Shown here piece by piece: positions 1 through 11,231 of a stretch of DNA of 64,000 nucleotides (positions are counted from its first letter, which is position 1; each line of letters begins with the position of its first letter). Both the position numbers and the translations under genes were made by a program. The stretch spans positions 157,598-221,597 of the forward strand of contig JAMYWO010000015.1 of the NCBI GenBank assembly GCA_024220525.1, given 5' to 3'. The DNA is from Cochliopodium minus (lineage: Eukaryota; Discosea; Himatismenida; Cochliopodiidae). The notes under the pieces are model-generated. The model made no database searches. It was not told the DNA's origin and saw nothing but the letters and a program-made list of their open reading frames with translations.

Positions 1-2976
1 GAAATCTAGCAGCGAAAAAGTGGTGGAGATCACTCCTACAAACATAGAAGATGAAAACCAAGACGAAAAACAAGATTTGGAAGATGAGGACGAACAAGAG
101 ATTGTGGAAGAGGTCAATAATGAAGAACAACCTCCTCAAAACGAATACAACGATAACTACAACGAAGAAGAAGAGGAGCAGCCTCAAGATGAACAACCTC
201 TCGAGGATCTTCCTCAAGACAACGTCCAAACCTCTGAGGATCAACTTGAAAGGTACAGAAGGTTACAAAACAAGCAAAGATACCCTAGAAACATCCTCGT
301 TTTCTTTGGTGATCAACAGCTTAATGAGGGCGATACCATCTTCAAATCTTTGAGAAATTTCGAGGAGAAGCAAATCATCAAGAAGGCTGATTTCATCTTC
401 ACTACTGAATCTGTTTTGACCTACAAGAGAATCGATGATCACTCTGATCTCAACTTTTCCTCCTTGCCTGAAACTGAAAACCAGACCAACACAACTTCAA
501 ACCTAAACAAAAGTGGATCAAACATAAGTAAAAAAAAATCTTTTTTGATTTTTATAGTTGAAGTTTTCACCTTATTTTTTAATTTTTACTTTAAATTTTT
601 TATTATTTCAAATTTAGTTATTTTTTTAATTATTTAACTCTTTTTTTTAGAAATAGAATCTAACACAGAGAAAGTTGAAATGAACAACAAGTGGGAGAAG
701 TACCAACAACACTCCTTCGACAGCATCCTCGACCAAAAACATTCCATCGAAAGACTCGACAAAATCGTCCTCGAATCCATCTCCCTCCTCTCCATCTTCA
801 GACTCTTGTCAACCCAATACCGTGACTTATACACCACCCACATCTTACAATCCGAGAATTTAATCTCCGAAGACATCTTTCTCAACAAGAAACTCTCCTC
901 CATGGTAAAGGAACAGTTGGACGACCCTATCTCAGTCTCCACCCAATCCTATCCTTTCTGGGTCAACTTTTTCATGAAGCATTCTTCCTTCTTGTTTCCT
1001 TATCCTCTCAGACACAAATATTTCGAGTCAAAGTCTTTCGGTATTGCAAGGTAAAAAAAAAAAAAGATTTCTTTAACCTTTTAAATAACATCTTTTTTTT
1101 TTATTAATTTATTGTTAATTATTAATTTTTTTTTCTTTTAAAAGTCCTTAACTCTTTTCTTTTTATTAATTAACAATTAAAACATTTCATTTTTTTTTTC
1201 TGATCATTTTTTCTTTTGTCGTTAGAACACTTGCAAATATGGAAATATTGCCTCTTAAAGGAAAAAGAGAGTTCGTCGAAGGTAATGAATTCGCTTTGGA
1301 CTACCCTCTCATCCACAAAGAAAAGGTGAGAATCTCCAAACACAAAATCCTCAAGACCACCCAAGTCATCATGGAAATTTACGGTCACTCCAAATCCAAT
1401 CTCGAAATTTCCTATTTTGGACAAGAAGGAATTGGTAATCATAAAAAGAAATTTTTTAATTTTTTTAAAAAGAAATTTTTTATGTTTTTTATTTTTTAAT
1501 ATATTTTTTATTAATTTTTTCTGAATTTTTATGATTTTTTTATTAAATTTTTTTTAAAAGGTCTTGGCCCTACTAAACAGTACTATACCACCCTTTCCCA
1601 AAAGCTCCAGAAGAAAAAACATGGGCTTTGGCTGGACTCTGGAGACAACAAGGAATCCAAATACGTCACTGCTAATGGAGGACTTTTCCCTTCCCCCTTC
1701 AACGTAACTCCCAAAGTATTGAAATTGTTCGAATTAATTGGTAAAAAAAAAATAAAGATTTAATTGTCAATAATGTTAATTTAATTAATTTTAATTTTAA
1801 ATAAAATATTGTTAATTTAATTTTAATTTTAAATAATTTTAATTTTTAATTTAATTTATTTTAAATTCAATTTTAAATTCATTTTTAATTTCATCAACTT
1901 TAAATTCAATTAATTTTTTTTTTAGGTACAATATCAGCAAAAGCGATAGTAGACAATCGTATTTTCAATCTCCCTTTTTCACTCGCATTCCTTAAACTTG
2001 CCATCGGAAACGAAAAGTTGAACTGGGACGAAATAAAGAATGTGGTGAGCGACAAAAAGTACGAGTTTTACAAAAATTTGAACGAGTGTTGCCTCAAGAA
2101 AAAAGCAATCCTCAATGATCCTCTTCTCAACGAAAAAGAAAAGGAAGAAAAAATTAAAAGCATTTCTTACTGTGGTATTTCTATTGATGATCTTTGTTTG
2201 GTAAAAAAAAATTTTTTTTAATTTAAATTATTTATTTTAAAAATCAATTTTAATTTTAAATCATTTTTATCATTTTAATTAATTATTTTAATTTTTAATT
2301 TTTTATTCAAGGATTGGAAAATTGATGGATCTGCTGGAGAGATGTATGAGTTGAAAAAAGGTGGAAAAGATTTGGAGTTCAATGACATCAATGAAGCAGA
2401 TGAGTATTTAGGTGAAAGTATAGATGCTTATTTGGGAAAAGGTATAGAAAAACAAGTACAAGCATTCAGAAAGGGTAAAATAAATAAAATGAAAATTTAT
2501 TATTTTTAATTAAATTTTTTTTTTTAGGATTTTCAAAAGTATTTCAAATTGAAAACCTTTCACATTTTAAAACTAAGGAAGTTTACGAAATGTTGTGCGG
2601 TACTTTCGACGATCCTAACCTGTGGTCGATCAAAGAGCTCCAACAAGCCTGCCTCGTCAAACATGGCTTCAACCCTAATGACAAAGTCATCCTAACTTTT
2701 TACAAGGTTGTGTCCGAGCTTTCTAATGAAGATAAATCTAAATTTCTAACTTTTGTTACTGGCTGCCCTCGTTTACCTATTGGTGGCTTTAGATCTCTTC
2801 ATCCTCAACTTACTATTGTCAAGAAAGATGTTCCTTCTTATGCTGCTGACTACACCCTTCTTTCTGTAATGACTTGTACCAATTACATAAAGTTGCCAGA
2901 GTACACTAGTGAGGAAATTATGATTGATAAAATAAAGACTGCCATCAGTATGTCTAGTGGGTTTTATCTCACCTAA
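1..2976 (+). CDS. HECT E3 ubiquitin ligase, TRIP12/UFD4 type (5' partial)
   Basis: This is the C-terminal part of a HECT-type ubiquitin ligase, which takes ubiquitin from an E2 onto a Cys and passes it to substrates. The reading frame is open at the left edge, so the N-terminus lies outside. Seven exons are visible (first ends 527, next starts 657). The first has an acidic run, then the pre-HECT segment ILVFFGDQQLNEGDTIF, typical of UFD4/TRIP12. The N-lobe has GIGLGPTKQYYTTLSQ. The C-lobe has FVTGCPRLPIGGFRSL and the catalytic Cys in LSVMTCTNYIKLPEY (codon 2875-2877). The end SSGFYLT is a normal HECT tail. Known members act in ubiquitin-fusion degradation. The family call is firm; orthology to TRIP12 rather than a plant UPL3-like branch is inferred. 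Confidence 0.93.
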
Positions 2977-3124
2977 ACTTTATGGTCAAATTAGAAATAA
3001 AAATTTATAAAATAAAAATTATATTGTTTTTTCAATTATTAAATTTTATTTATTCAATCTTATGGAACCAAAAAAAGAAAAAAAATTTTTAAAAAAGAAA
3101 AAATTGGTCTTCTTTCAAAGGGGA

Positions 3125-5172
3125 TTAGTAAGGATCTTTTTCGACTTTGTTGTCAGCTTTACTTTCTTTTCTCTTCTTCTTTCCTTTTTCATCTTTTTTG
3201 TCCTTCTTCTTTTCATCTTTCTTTTTATCTTTTTTATCCTTCTTCTTATCATCTTTCTTGTCTTTTTTCTTCTTGTCATCCTTCTTGTCATCCTTTTTAT
3301 CCTTCTTCTTATCATCTTTCTTGTCTTTTTTCTTCTTATCATCCTTCTTGTCTTTCTTCTTGTCATCTTTCTTGTCATCCTTTTTGTCCTTCTTCTTGTC
3401 ATCTTTCTTGTCATCCTTCTTGTCATCCTTTTTATCTTTCTTCTTGTCATCTTTCTTGTCATCCTTTTTATCCTTCTTCTTATCATCTTTCTTGTTTTTT
3501 TTCTTCTTATCATCCTTCTTGTCTTTCTTCTTCTTTTCATCTTTCTTGTCATCCTTTTTGTCTTTCTTTTTATCATCTTCGCTATCAAAATATCTTTCTT
3601 TTTTTTCTCCATTTAATTCTTTAGTTTCAATGACAGGAGTCTATCCAAAAAAAAGTAAATAAATTCCCAATAAAAAAAAAATAAAAAATAAAAAAGAAAT
3701 TCTTTTACATTTTCTCCTTTAGGGACTGAACTTGGGCTTTCAATAAACTTGACAGTACCTATTTGTTCATCATGTGAAATCTCATCCCAATTTTCAATGT
3801 GGAACTCTATTTGTGCAACACCTAAAAATGAAAATAAATAAAAAATAAAAAATAAAATAAAATTAAATAAAAATTAAAAATGAAATTATAAAAATAAATA
3901 AAATATGATTTATTATTTGGTTGTCAAAAAAATGAAAAAGGGTTTTTTTGTACCAGTAGTAGAAAAATTTTCTATTTCTTCTCCTTCTATGAAGAGGTTG
4001 ATGAAGTCTTTGAGGTCGGGATTGTGCCCAAACACAAAAATGTTTTTGCACTTTGGGTCGCCGTGTTTCTTGATTATATCCAAAATGGAATGAGCTCCTA
4101 AGAAAATAAATTGATTTTTTTTTAATAAATGAAGCATCCTTTTAAAAATTTTTTTTGATAAAATATAAAGAAAAAACATTCGGGTTTTTGTGGTCAATTG
4201 TATTGATGTGAATTATTTATCTGAATTTAAAATTATGTTGGATATATTTTGAGGTGGATCAAATAAAACATTTTTAAAATTGAAATATAAAAAATTATTT
4301 TTGTGAGATAATTTGCTTTTTGAAATAAATAATGAAGAAATGAGGAATGAAAAAGATTAAATGAGAATTTATCATCAAGATAATTCAAGCCCGAATCTAT
4401 TATATATTTGATATTATTCAAAAATCTTTTCTTTGGAGGATATATTGTTTATTTTCTGATTTTTCTTACCATTTTCCAATTCAGGCCACCACAAATCCTC
4501 CACAGAGATTATTTTTTCCTCACTGATCCCTAATTCCTTGCAATATAATTTCGCGGTGTCGATAGTACGTTGGGCACTGCTGGTGAGGATCTGATCAGGG
4601 AGAATACCCTTGGATTTGAGAAATCTTGCCATATCCTTCACATCTCTCTCTGCTTCTTTTAATTTGAGTGGTCTTTCAGGATAATCTAGCATATCATATC
4701 TTTTATAAAGTAAAGTTTTAAAGTGTTGAAAATTTTGTTAACATTAATTTGTATCTGAAATAAAATTAAGCTTTCAATTGGGTTGTTATAATGTATCAAT
4801 TTGAGGGTAATTATAAAATTGAGTGAAATTTAGGTTAAATCTGATTGAAAAATTTGATTTTTCTTCTTCTTTTTTTTTTTTTACATCACTTCTTGCAAAT
4901 CATTCTTTTGTGCTGCAAATGCTACATCTATTCTCAATGATTTCAATGTTAAGATCAATTCTTCCTTTGTCATTGAGAAGATATCTTTCCCAAAGAGTTG
5001 ATAATTGTCTGTTTTGTCCCATCCTTTCTTTTGGAAATAATTATCTAATGCCATATCCCATGATGAATCCGCATGCCTACATACAAAAATATTTCTGATC
5101 TCCTATTTGGAAGAATATGCGGTTAAATAACTTTAAAAATTAAAAAAATAAATTATTATTTACTGTTTTCAT
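3125..5172 (-). CDS. SixA-like histidine phosphatase with long Lys/Asp tail
   Basis: Histidine-phosphatase-superfamily protein closest to SixA phosphohistidine phosphatases. Six exons join in frame: 5164-5172, 4885-5102, 4470-4699, 3954-4097, 3709-3821 and 3125-3640, giving 409 aa. The RHG signature is IFVCRHADSSWD near residue 10, with the nucleophile His. DYPERPLKLKEAERDV, LTSSAQRTIDTAKLYC and the second catalytic His in FVFGHNPDL follow. An insert of about 50 residues sits between the RHG motif and DYPERPL, where SixA proteins have a short loop. The last exon encodes about 150 residues of DDKK/KKDKKD repeats ending KADNKVEKDPY. SixA removes phosphate from His in bacterial phosphorelays; the eukaryotic substrate is unknown. 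The first exon encodes only three residues and is the least certain. Confidence 0.85.
3160..3590 (-). repeat. Coding Lys/Asp repeat (GAT GAC AAG AAR units)
   Basis: Imperfect tandem units of GATGACAAGAAR on the minus strand encode the DDKK tail of the SixA-like protein. Both other minus frames (Arg/Met-rich) and the plus frames (Leu/Phe/Ser-rich) are also open because the repeat has no stop in any frame. Only the DDKK frame joins the upstream exon and ends in a normal non-repeat C-terminus. Confidence 0.85.
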
Positions 5173-5385
5173 TTTTTTTTATTTAATTTTCTGAATATTT
5201 TATCTATTTTTTTTACTTTTGAAAAAAGATATCATTCAATTCCATTATGCAATCAAGTTTCGGATCAACATTTCAAACTTCCTAAAAAAAAAAATAAAAG
5301 GATTATGGTAAATTATTTTTACAGAGAAAAAAATAAAAAAAAAAAATAGACAGTAATTTTTCATTTAACCTATAATCAACAAAGA

Positions 5386-7445
5386 ATGACAGAATGTACA
5401 ATATTATGTGAATATATTCTCAAAAGAGATTTTGGAAAACAAGTGAGCAAAGTGGGATCTCTCATCCTCTCAAAAGGGAGGACAGATCACAGACAATTAA
5501 AGCTATATCTTCCAAAATTGAATGATATGCAGATAATGCAGAGTTTAGCGATCTTAATACAGAACAATATAGTCTTTTATACAACAGAAACAATAGAGAA
5601 AGAAAATAAAAAGCCAAAGACGATAGATTATTTCACAATACACTATGAAGATATCCTCATCAGGCTCAAATTTGCAGAGATTTTGAATATCTCCAATAGC
5701 TTGTTCGGAACTGTAGTATCTGCTGCGATTTCGGTTATATTAAAATATGGAAGAGCATCAATGGATACAATAATAAGTGAATTGGGAAAAGAATATGATA
5801 TAGGTAAGCATATGAGTTAAATATCTTAAATTTTTCTCAAAATAAAAAAATAAAAATAAAAATAAAATCAATAAAATCAAAAAAATCATTCTTTAATTTT
5901 AACATTTTTAGGTTTTGAGTCAGATTTGGCAATAAAGTTTATAGATGTGATTAAAAAAGGGTTTGTGGAAGGAGACAATAACGCGGACACAATTCATGTG
6001 GAAGAAAGGAAGGTGGAGAAGCCCGAAGCAAAAAAAAGACCAACAAAAACTGGTGCCAAAAAAGGAGCGCCAAAAAAAACTACAAAAAAAACGACTAAAA
6101 AGACTAAAAAAACTGCCAGCAGCAAGAACACTCCTAAAAAAATAGCTATCTCTGCTCAAATGAAAAAAATGATCGAAGAAAGCAAAGTGGTCGAAGTAAA
6201 CTTGACAGAGCAAGTTGATCTCACAACGAAAAACATTGATGAGGATGTTATGACAGATGATACAAACATAACAAAGAATACTTCTGTTGACAATAATAAT
6301 ACTAATACCACAAAAATCGAAACAACTAATCCTGTTATTGTTGAAAAGAAAAATATCGATGATGATTTGGATTTGGAGGGTGAAGATGGTGTTGTTCTTA
6401 ATTCCACGAACGATCCTTTCGATCGTAACTTGGTTTGGAAGATCAACTTCAAAAAGTTCCTCGTAAAGTTCCGCAGCGACGCGCTCGTCAACTTTGTCAG
6501 GACCAAATACAACGAGCCTGGTTTCGTCGCCATGTTCGAGCATCTCGTTGAATTTTCGGAGAACACAAAGTCTCACACCTCTCCGAACTCTGCCAAACTC
6601 TCTCAACAATCTTACATCGATTTCGTCGATAAAAAAATCATTTCATTTGACAATTACTTGGAGATTAAGGATAGCGTTCCTTTTTATTATCAAAAGTTTG
6701 TCAGCTTGGGTTGGATTGCTGAAGATCGTGTCTCTTTTAGAAACCTCTTTGCTTCCCTTCATCTCTTTAACATCAACCTCATCATTTTCAAGAAGATGGG
6801 CGAGATTGGATCTGGCTGTCAAAGGATATTTTCTTTGATAATGGAATCCAAATATTTAGATTCAAAACAAGTAAAGAGATTTTTATTTTAAATTTATTTT
6901 TTATTTTAATTTCTAAATTTTTTTAAATTCTTTTGTTAATGGTTTTATAATTAAACTTTTAAATTTTTTTTCATTTTAATTTTCTTTTTCTTTTTTTAAA
7001 TTTCTATTTGATTTAAATTTAAAATTTCTAAAATTTGTTAATAATGGTTTTATATTTAAATTTCTTTTTTCCTCCTCAGATTTCAAACAAAATATTGATG
7101 CCTCAAAATGCCACACGTACTTGTATCTATAAACTGGTCGAAAAGAACTTTCTTTTCATCCAAGAAGTTCCCAAATCAGAAGGAATAAAGAGCAACAGCA
7201 AAAACACCATTCATTTGTTCGGAATCAACCTTAAAAACGTTAAAAGTATTGTTTGTGGAGAAATGTGTAAGACTATTTATAATCTTCTTCATCGTTATGA
7301 TCAACAGCGATCTGATTTGGAGAGTTTGTTGGAGAAAGATTTGGATGATAATGAGAAAACAAAAAATTTCTTGAAGATTGAAAAGGTCATTCTCACCATG
7401 ACTTCTAAAATTGTCCAAGATATTTTTAATTTCACTTTTTATTAA
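5386..7445 (+). CDS. POLR3C: DNA-directed RNA polymerase III subunit RPC3 (RPC82/POLR3C)
   Basis: RPC3 is the winged-helix subunit of the RPC3-RPC6-RPC7 subcomplex that helps RNA polymerase III open promoters of tRNA and 5S genes. Three exons (5386-5803, 5912-6870, 7080-7445) join in frame to 580 aa. The N-terminus, with ILSKGRTDHRQLKLYLPKL and SLAILIQNNIVFYTTE, matches the first winged helix. Residues from about 155 hold a Lys/Thr-rich linker (KKTTKKTTKKTKKTASS) resembling histone H1 tails, then an acidic, Asn-rich stretch. The C-terminal part (MPQNATRTCIYKLVEKNFLF, IQEVPKS) is the RPC3 signature, followed by the usual helical end. It shares a 213-base upstream region with the divergent SixA-like gene, a likely bidirectional promoter. 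Confidence 0.92.
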
Positions 7446-7731
7446 AATTAAAAAATTAAAAAATAAAAATAAAAAATATAAAAAAAAATTGATTCCTTAA
7501 AAAATCATTCATAAAACATCTCAATAGAAAAAAAGATACAAAACTATATTTATCAATTAATAAACTGAAATGGTAAATATTTTGAAAAAATGAGTTTTTA
7601 ATATTTCAAATTTTGAGAGAAAAAATTCAATAAATTTTAAAAAATAATACTCATATAAAATAAAGATGAGATATTTTTCACGATTTTCACCTTATGATTT
7701 TTTTTTTTATTTCATTAAGAAAATAACCAAA

Positions 7732-8951
7732 ATGAAGATTGAAGAATTATCCTATCTCGAAAAATTGCCTTATCAACTTCTTTCTACATTCGGACAATAT
7801 TTAGAGTTGAAAGAAATAAACAGGTTGATGAGGACATCAAAAACAATGCTTGAAAAGATAAACAGAGATAACATTTTCTATAACTATTCTAAAGAAAGAA
7901 TGAAAATAGAAAAATTAAATGATAAATATGAGACATGGAAAGAGTTTGTCAAAAATTACTTTTCTCTCAGTAAAAATTTTTTTTTTAATTTTTTTTTATT
8001 TTTTATTTGTTTTATTTTTTTTTTTTTGATTAATGCATCATTTTTTTAAAGAATGGGAGATTGTCTCCAAAATTTTGGTTTTGACAGAAAACAAAAGAGG
8101 TATTACTAGCAAAAGTGGAAGTTGGGGATGCGCCTTAACGAATATCTCGTTTAAAAAAGGAAGGCATTTTGTTTCCATTAAATTGGTTGATTTTTATTTT
8201 TAAAAATTTTTATATTTTTTTTAAATTTTTTTTTTTTTTTTTGTTATAGAATGTGATAGTTTTGGGATTTTTTGGGATTGCTTTGAAAGATACCCCATTA
8301 GACAGTCCTTGTTTTGTATCAATTCTTTTATTATTTTCTTTTCAATAATTTTCTTTTCAATAGGGTAAATTTATTTTTATTTTTTGTTTTTTTTTAATTT
8401 TTTTTTTGGGAAAGGGAAATCTTGTTATGGATACTCAAGGTAATTAAATAATGAAAAAATTTTGAAATTTTTTTAAATCATTTCACAAAAGTTTCTACAA
8501 GTCATACAGGTACAATCAATTATCTTAGTTTTTATGTTCCTCATTTAAATTTCTTTAAAAACAGGGATAATGATTGTTTTAATGCCTCTCCCAATCAATG
8601 CCACAAATTAAATGAAATGACATGGGCTAATGGAGACACATTAGACATGTTTTTAGATTTGGAAGAAAATTATCTCGCTTTTTTTGTTAATGGAGAACGT
8701 AAAATATAATTAATCATTTTTTCTTTTTTTTTTTAAATTTTTATTTCGATTAAAAAGTTTCTGTTGATGGAATTGCTTTTTACAAATTTCCTGAGGGAGA
8801 TTACCACTTTTATTTTTCAGGGGCTAATGGAGATGTCATAGAGTTGGCTGAAGGGAAGTTTTACATTTCGGAAAACTCTTCTTTTTACAAGGAATTAAAT
8901 AAAAAAATGAAAAAAGAGAAAGATGAGATTTTCAAAATAAAAAATAAATGA
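7732..8951 (+). CDS. F-box-like/SPRY (B30.2) protein
   Basis: The first exon (7732-7969) encodes an F-box-like helical segment, YLEKLPYQLLSTFGQYLELK followed by INRLMRTSKTML. Later short exons encode a SPRY domain: WGCALTNISFKKGRHFVSIK, VIVLGFFGIALKD, TWANGDTLDMFLDLEENYLA and FFVNGERVSVDGIAFYKF. The protein ends in a Lys-rich helix with a TGA stop. F-box proteins usually dock substrates onto SCF ubiquitin ligases and SPRY domains bind peptides, so a substrate-receptor role is an inference. The ATG at 7732 was chosen because the upstream in-frame ATG at 7666 would add a Phe-rich segment encoded by intergenic-like sequence. Exons around 8250-8500 are short and their junctions approximate. Confidence 0.75.
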
Positions 8952-8964
8952 TTAAATTATTTGT

Positions 8965-10176
8965 TTATTTGTTTCTTTTTTTATTGTGGGGATGGTTGAC
9001 ATCAGATTTTTTCACAATCTTTATTTTTGGTTTTTGAGATTGTGTTGGTTGAAGGAAGGGAATAGTTGGGATTTGATCAGATACGATGGTTGGATTGAGT
9101 TTTGGGATAGGAACGGAATTATTAAAATTGTTTTCAAAAGAGATGTTATGTGAAAAGTTATCATTTGGTGTATCAATAATTGGAGAAAAGTTTGGGTTTG
9201 TTGAATTTTCTGATTTGTCTTCAACTGTCTTAGTTTCCTCATCTAATTTCTTGGTTTCCTCTTTAATTTCTTCTTTTTTATTCAACAGAGATTTATATTC
9301 CTCCGCCATGACTTTTTGGAATTCCTGATATTCCAATCTTCTAGAGTTGTTGATTCTCAAAAAAAGACCATAGTTATCCATTTGACAGAGATAATTCTCT
9401 TCCAATGTTTTACTTACAATTTCTTCAAGAGAATTGAGGTACTCCTTGTTTTCCAACTTTTTCTGTTCTTCATTCAAGTAATTTATCCAATTTTCGTTGA
9501 CATCTTTAAACTGAATCTCCTCCAAGTTGAACTTTCTCTCCATTTCTAACCGATGAAACTCTAGCTGTTGGTACTTGATTTTGTTTTCCTCGGAAAGTTC
9601 TTCAAAGTTGATAAAAATTTCTCTTTCTCCCTCTTTTTTAGTTTCTTCAAAAGAAGAATTAAAATTGTCATTAAAATTGTCATTAAAATTGTTATTAAAA
9701 TTAATGTTTTGTTGGATGTTTTCTTGTTGATCAAAGTTGATGAAAGGAAAATCAGTGAAGATTTGTTGATTAAAATCAACAAAAGTGAAAACATTTCCAT
9801 TCTCCATCTCCCTCTGCTTCCTCTGCTGTTCCTCAAGCAACATCTGGTTCCTACGAAGCTCCTCCAACTGTTTCTTCCTCCTCAACTCATCTCCACTCAA
9901 AGAAACATTCCCCTCTTCCTCCTCCCTTTCTTTCTTTTGTTTCTCATCAAGTAACTTTTGTCTTTTGAGAAGATCTTCTAACTGTTGTTGTCTACGAAGT
10001 TCTTTCTCCATCAGTTTCCTTTTCTCTTCTTCGATTTGCTGTTGGAGGATCTCCTCTTCCTTCTCCCTTTGTTTTCTCAACTTTTCCTCGTGTTCTCTTT
10101 GTTTCCTTTGTACTTCTTCAAATTCTTTTTTAACCCTTTCTTCTTCCTCTTTTTCTTTTCTAACAAAATGAATCAT
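8965..10176 (-). CDS. Charged coiled-coil protein (5' end uncertain, runs into gap)
   Basis: The frame encodes about 400 residues. The first 150 are a Glu/Lys/Arg/Gln coiled coil containing two copies of a roughly 38-residue unit (ELRRQQQLEDLLKRQKLLDE and ELRRKKQLEELRRNQMLLEE). A Phe/Asn-rich stretch (NNFNDNFNDNFNSSF), a second helical region and a disordered, basic C-terminus ending HPHNKKRNK follow. No known family is recognised. The ATG at 10176 may not be the start: TTTTGTTAG just after it on the coding strand looks like an acceptor, so the exon may begin at 10159. Upstream exons would then lie beyond the microsatellite and gap. A cytoskeletal or trafficking role would be guesswork. Confidence 0.6.
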   Translation of the reverse strand: MIHFVRKEKEEEERVKKEFEEVQRKQREHEEKLRKQREKEEEILQQQIEEEKRKLMEKELRRQQQLEDLLKRQKLLDEKQKKEREEEEGNVSLSGDELRRKKQLEELRRNQMLLEEQQRKQREMENGNVFTFVDFNQQIFTDFPFINFDQQENIQQNINFNNNFNDNFNDNFNSSFEETKKEGEREIFINFEELSEENKIKYQQLEFHRLEMERKFNLEEIQFKDVNENWINYLNEEQKKLENKEYLNSLEEIVSKTLEENYLCQMDNYGLFLRINNSRRLEYQEFQKVMAEEYKSLLNKKEEIKEETKKLDEETKTVEDKSENSTNPNFSPIIDTPNDNFSHNISFENNFNNSVPIPKLNPTIVSDQIPTIPFLQPTQSQKPKIKIVKKSDVNHPHNKKRNK

Positions 10177-10248
10177 TTATTTTTTATTTTTTATTTTTTA
10201 TTTTTTATTTTTTATTTTTTATTTTTTATTTTTTATTTTTTATTTTTT
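10176..10248. repeat. (ATTTTTT)n microsatellite, left flank of gap
   Basis: Near-perfect tandem 7-mers of ATTTTTT run directly into the N block. The same unit resumes on the far side, so the gap lies within one long microsatellite or between two copies of it. Confidence 0.95.
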
Positions 10249-11125
10249 NNNNNNNNNNNNNNNNNNNNNNNNNNNNNNNNNNNNNNNNNNNNNNNNNNNN
10301 NNNNNNNNNNNNNNNNNNNNNNNNNNNNNNNNNNNNNNNNNNNNNNNNNNNNNNNNNNNNNNNNNNNNNNNNNNNNNNNNNNNNNNNNNNNNNNNNNNNN
10401 NNNNNNNNNNNNNNNNNNNNNNNNNNNNNNNNNNNNNNNNNNNNNNNNNNNNNNNNNNNNNNNNNNNNNNNNNNNNNNNNNNNNNNNNNNNNNNNNNNNN
10501 NNNNNNNNNNNNNNNNNNNNNNNNNNNNNNNNNNNNNNNNNNNNNNNNNNNNNNNNNNNNNNNNNNNNNNNNNNNNNNNNNNNNNNNNNNNNNNNNNNNN
10601 NNNNNNNNNNNNNNNNNNNNNNNNNNNNNNNNNNNNNNNNNNNNNNNNNNNNNNNNNNNNNNNNNNNNNNNNNNNNNNNNNNNNNNNNNNNNNNNNNNNN
10701 NNNNNNNNNNNNNNNNNNNNNNNNNNNNNNNNNNNNNNNNNNNNNNNNNNNNNNNNNNNNNNNNNNNNNNNNNNNNNNNNNNNNNNNNNNNNNNNNNNNN
10801 NNNNNNNNNNNNNNNNNNNNNNNNNNNNNNNNNNNNNNNNNNNNNNNNNNNNNNNNNNNNNNNNNNNNNNNNNNNNNNNNNNNNNNNNNNNNNNNNNNNN
10901 NNNNNNNNNNNNNNNNNNNNNNNNNNNNNNNNNNNNNNNNNNNNNNNNNNNNNNNNNNNNNNNNNNNNNNNNNNNNNNNNNNNNNNNNNNNNNNNNNNNN
11001 NNNNNNNNNNNNNNNNNNNNNNNNNNNNNNNNNNNNNNNNNNNNNNNNNNNNNNNNNNNNNNNNNNNNNNNNNNNNNNNNNNNNNNNNNNNNNNNNNNNN
11101 NNNNNNNNNNNNNNNNNNNNNNNNN
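10249..11125. other. Assembly gap (877 N)
   Basis: This is a run of unknown bases with the same 7-mer repeat on both sides. It may hide the first exons of the minus-strand coiled-coil gene and of the plus-strand metaxin gene. Confidence 1.
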
Positions 11126-11198
11126 TTTATTTTTTATTTTTTATTTTTTATTTTTTATTTTTTATTTTTTATTTTTTATTTTTTATTTTTTATTTTTT
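11126..11198. repeat. (ATTTTTT)n microsatellite, right flank of gap
   Basis: This continues the 7-mer repeat after the N block and ends just before the acceptor of the first visible metaxin exon. Confidence 0.95.
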
Positions 11199-11231
11199 TA
11201 AATTTTGTTGTTTTTTGATTATTTTTGGAAG

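Noticed and set aside
3062-3662. Plus-strand Leu/Phe/Ser-rich open frames that look like membrane proteins
   Set aside because: They are the antisense of the Lys/Asp repeat that forms the last exon of the SixA-like gene; only the minus-strand DDKK frame links in phase to recognisable domains.
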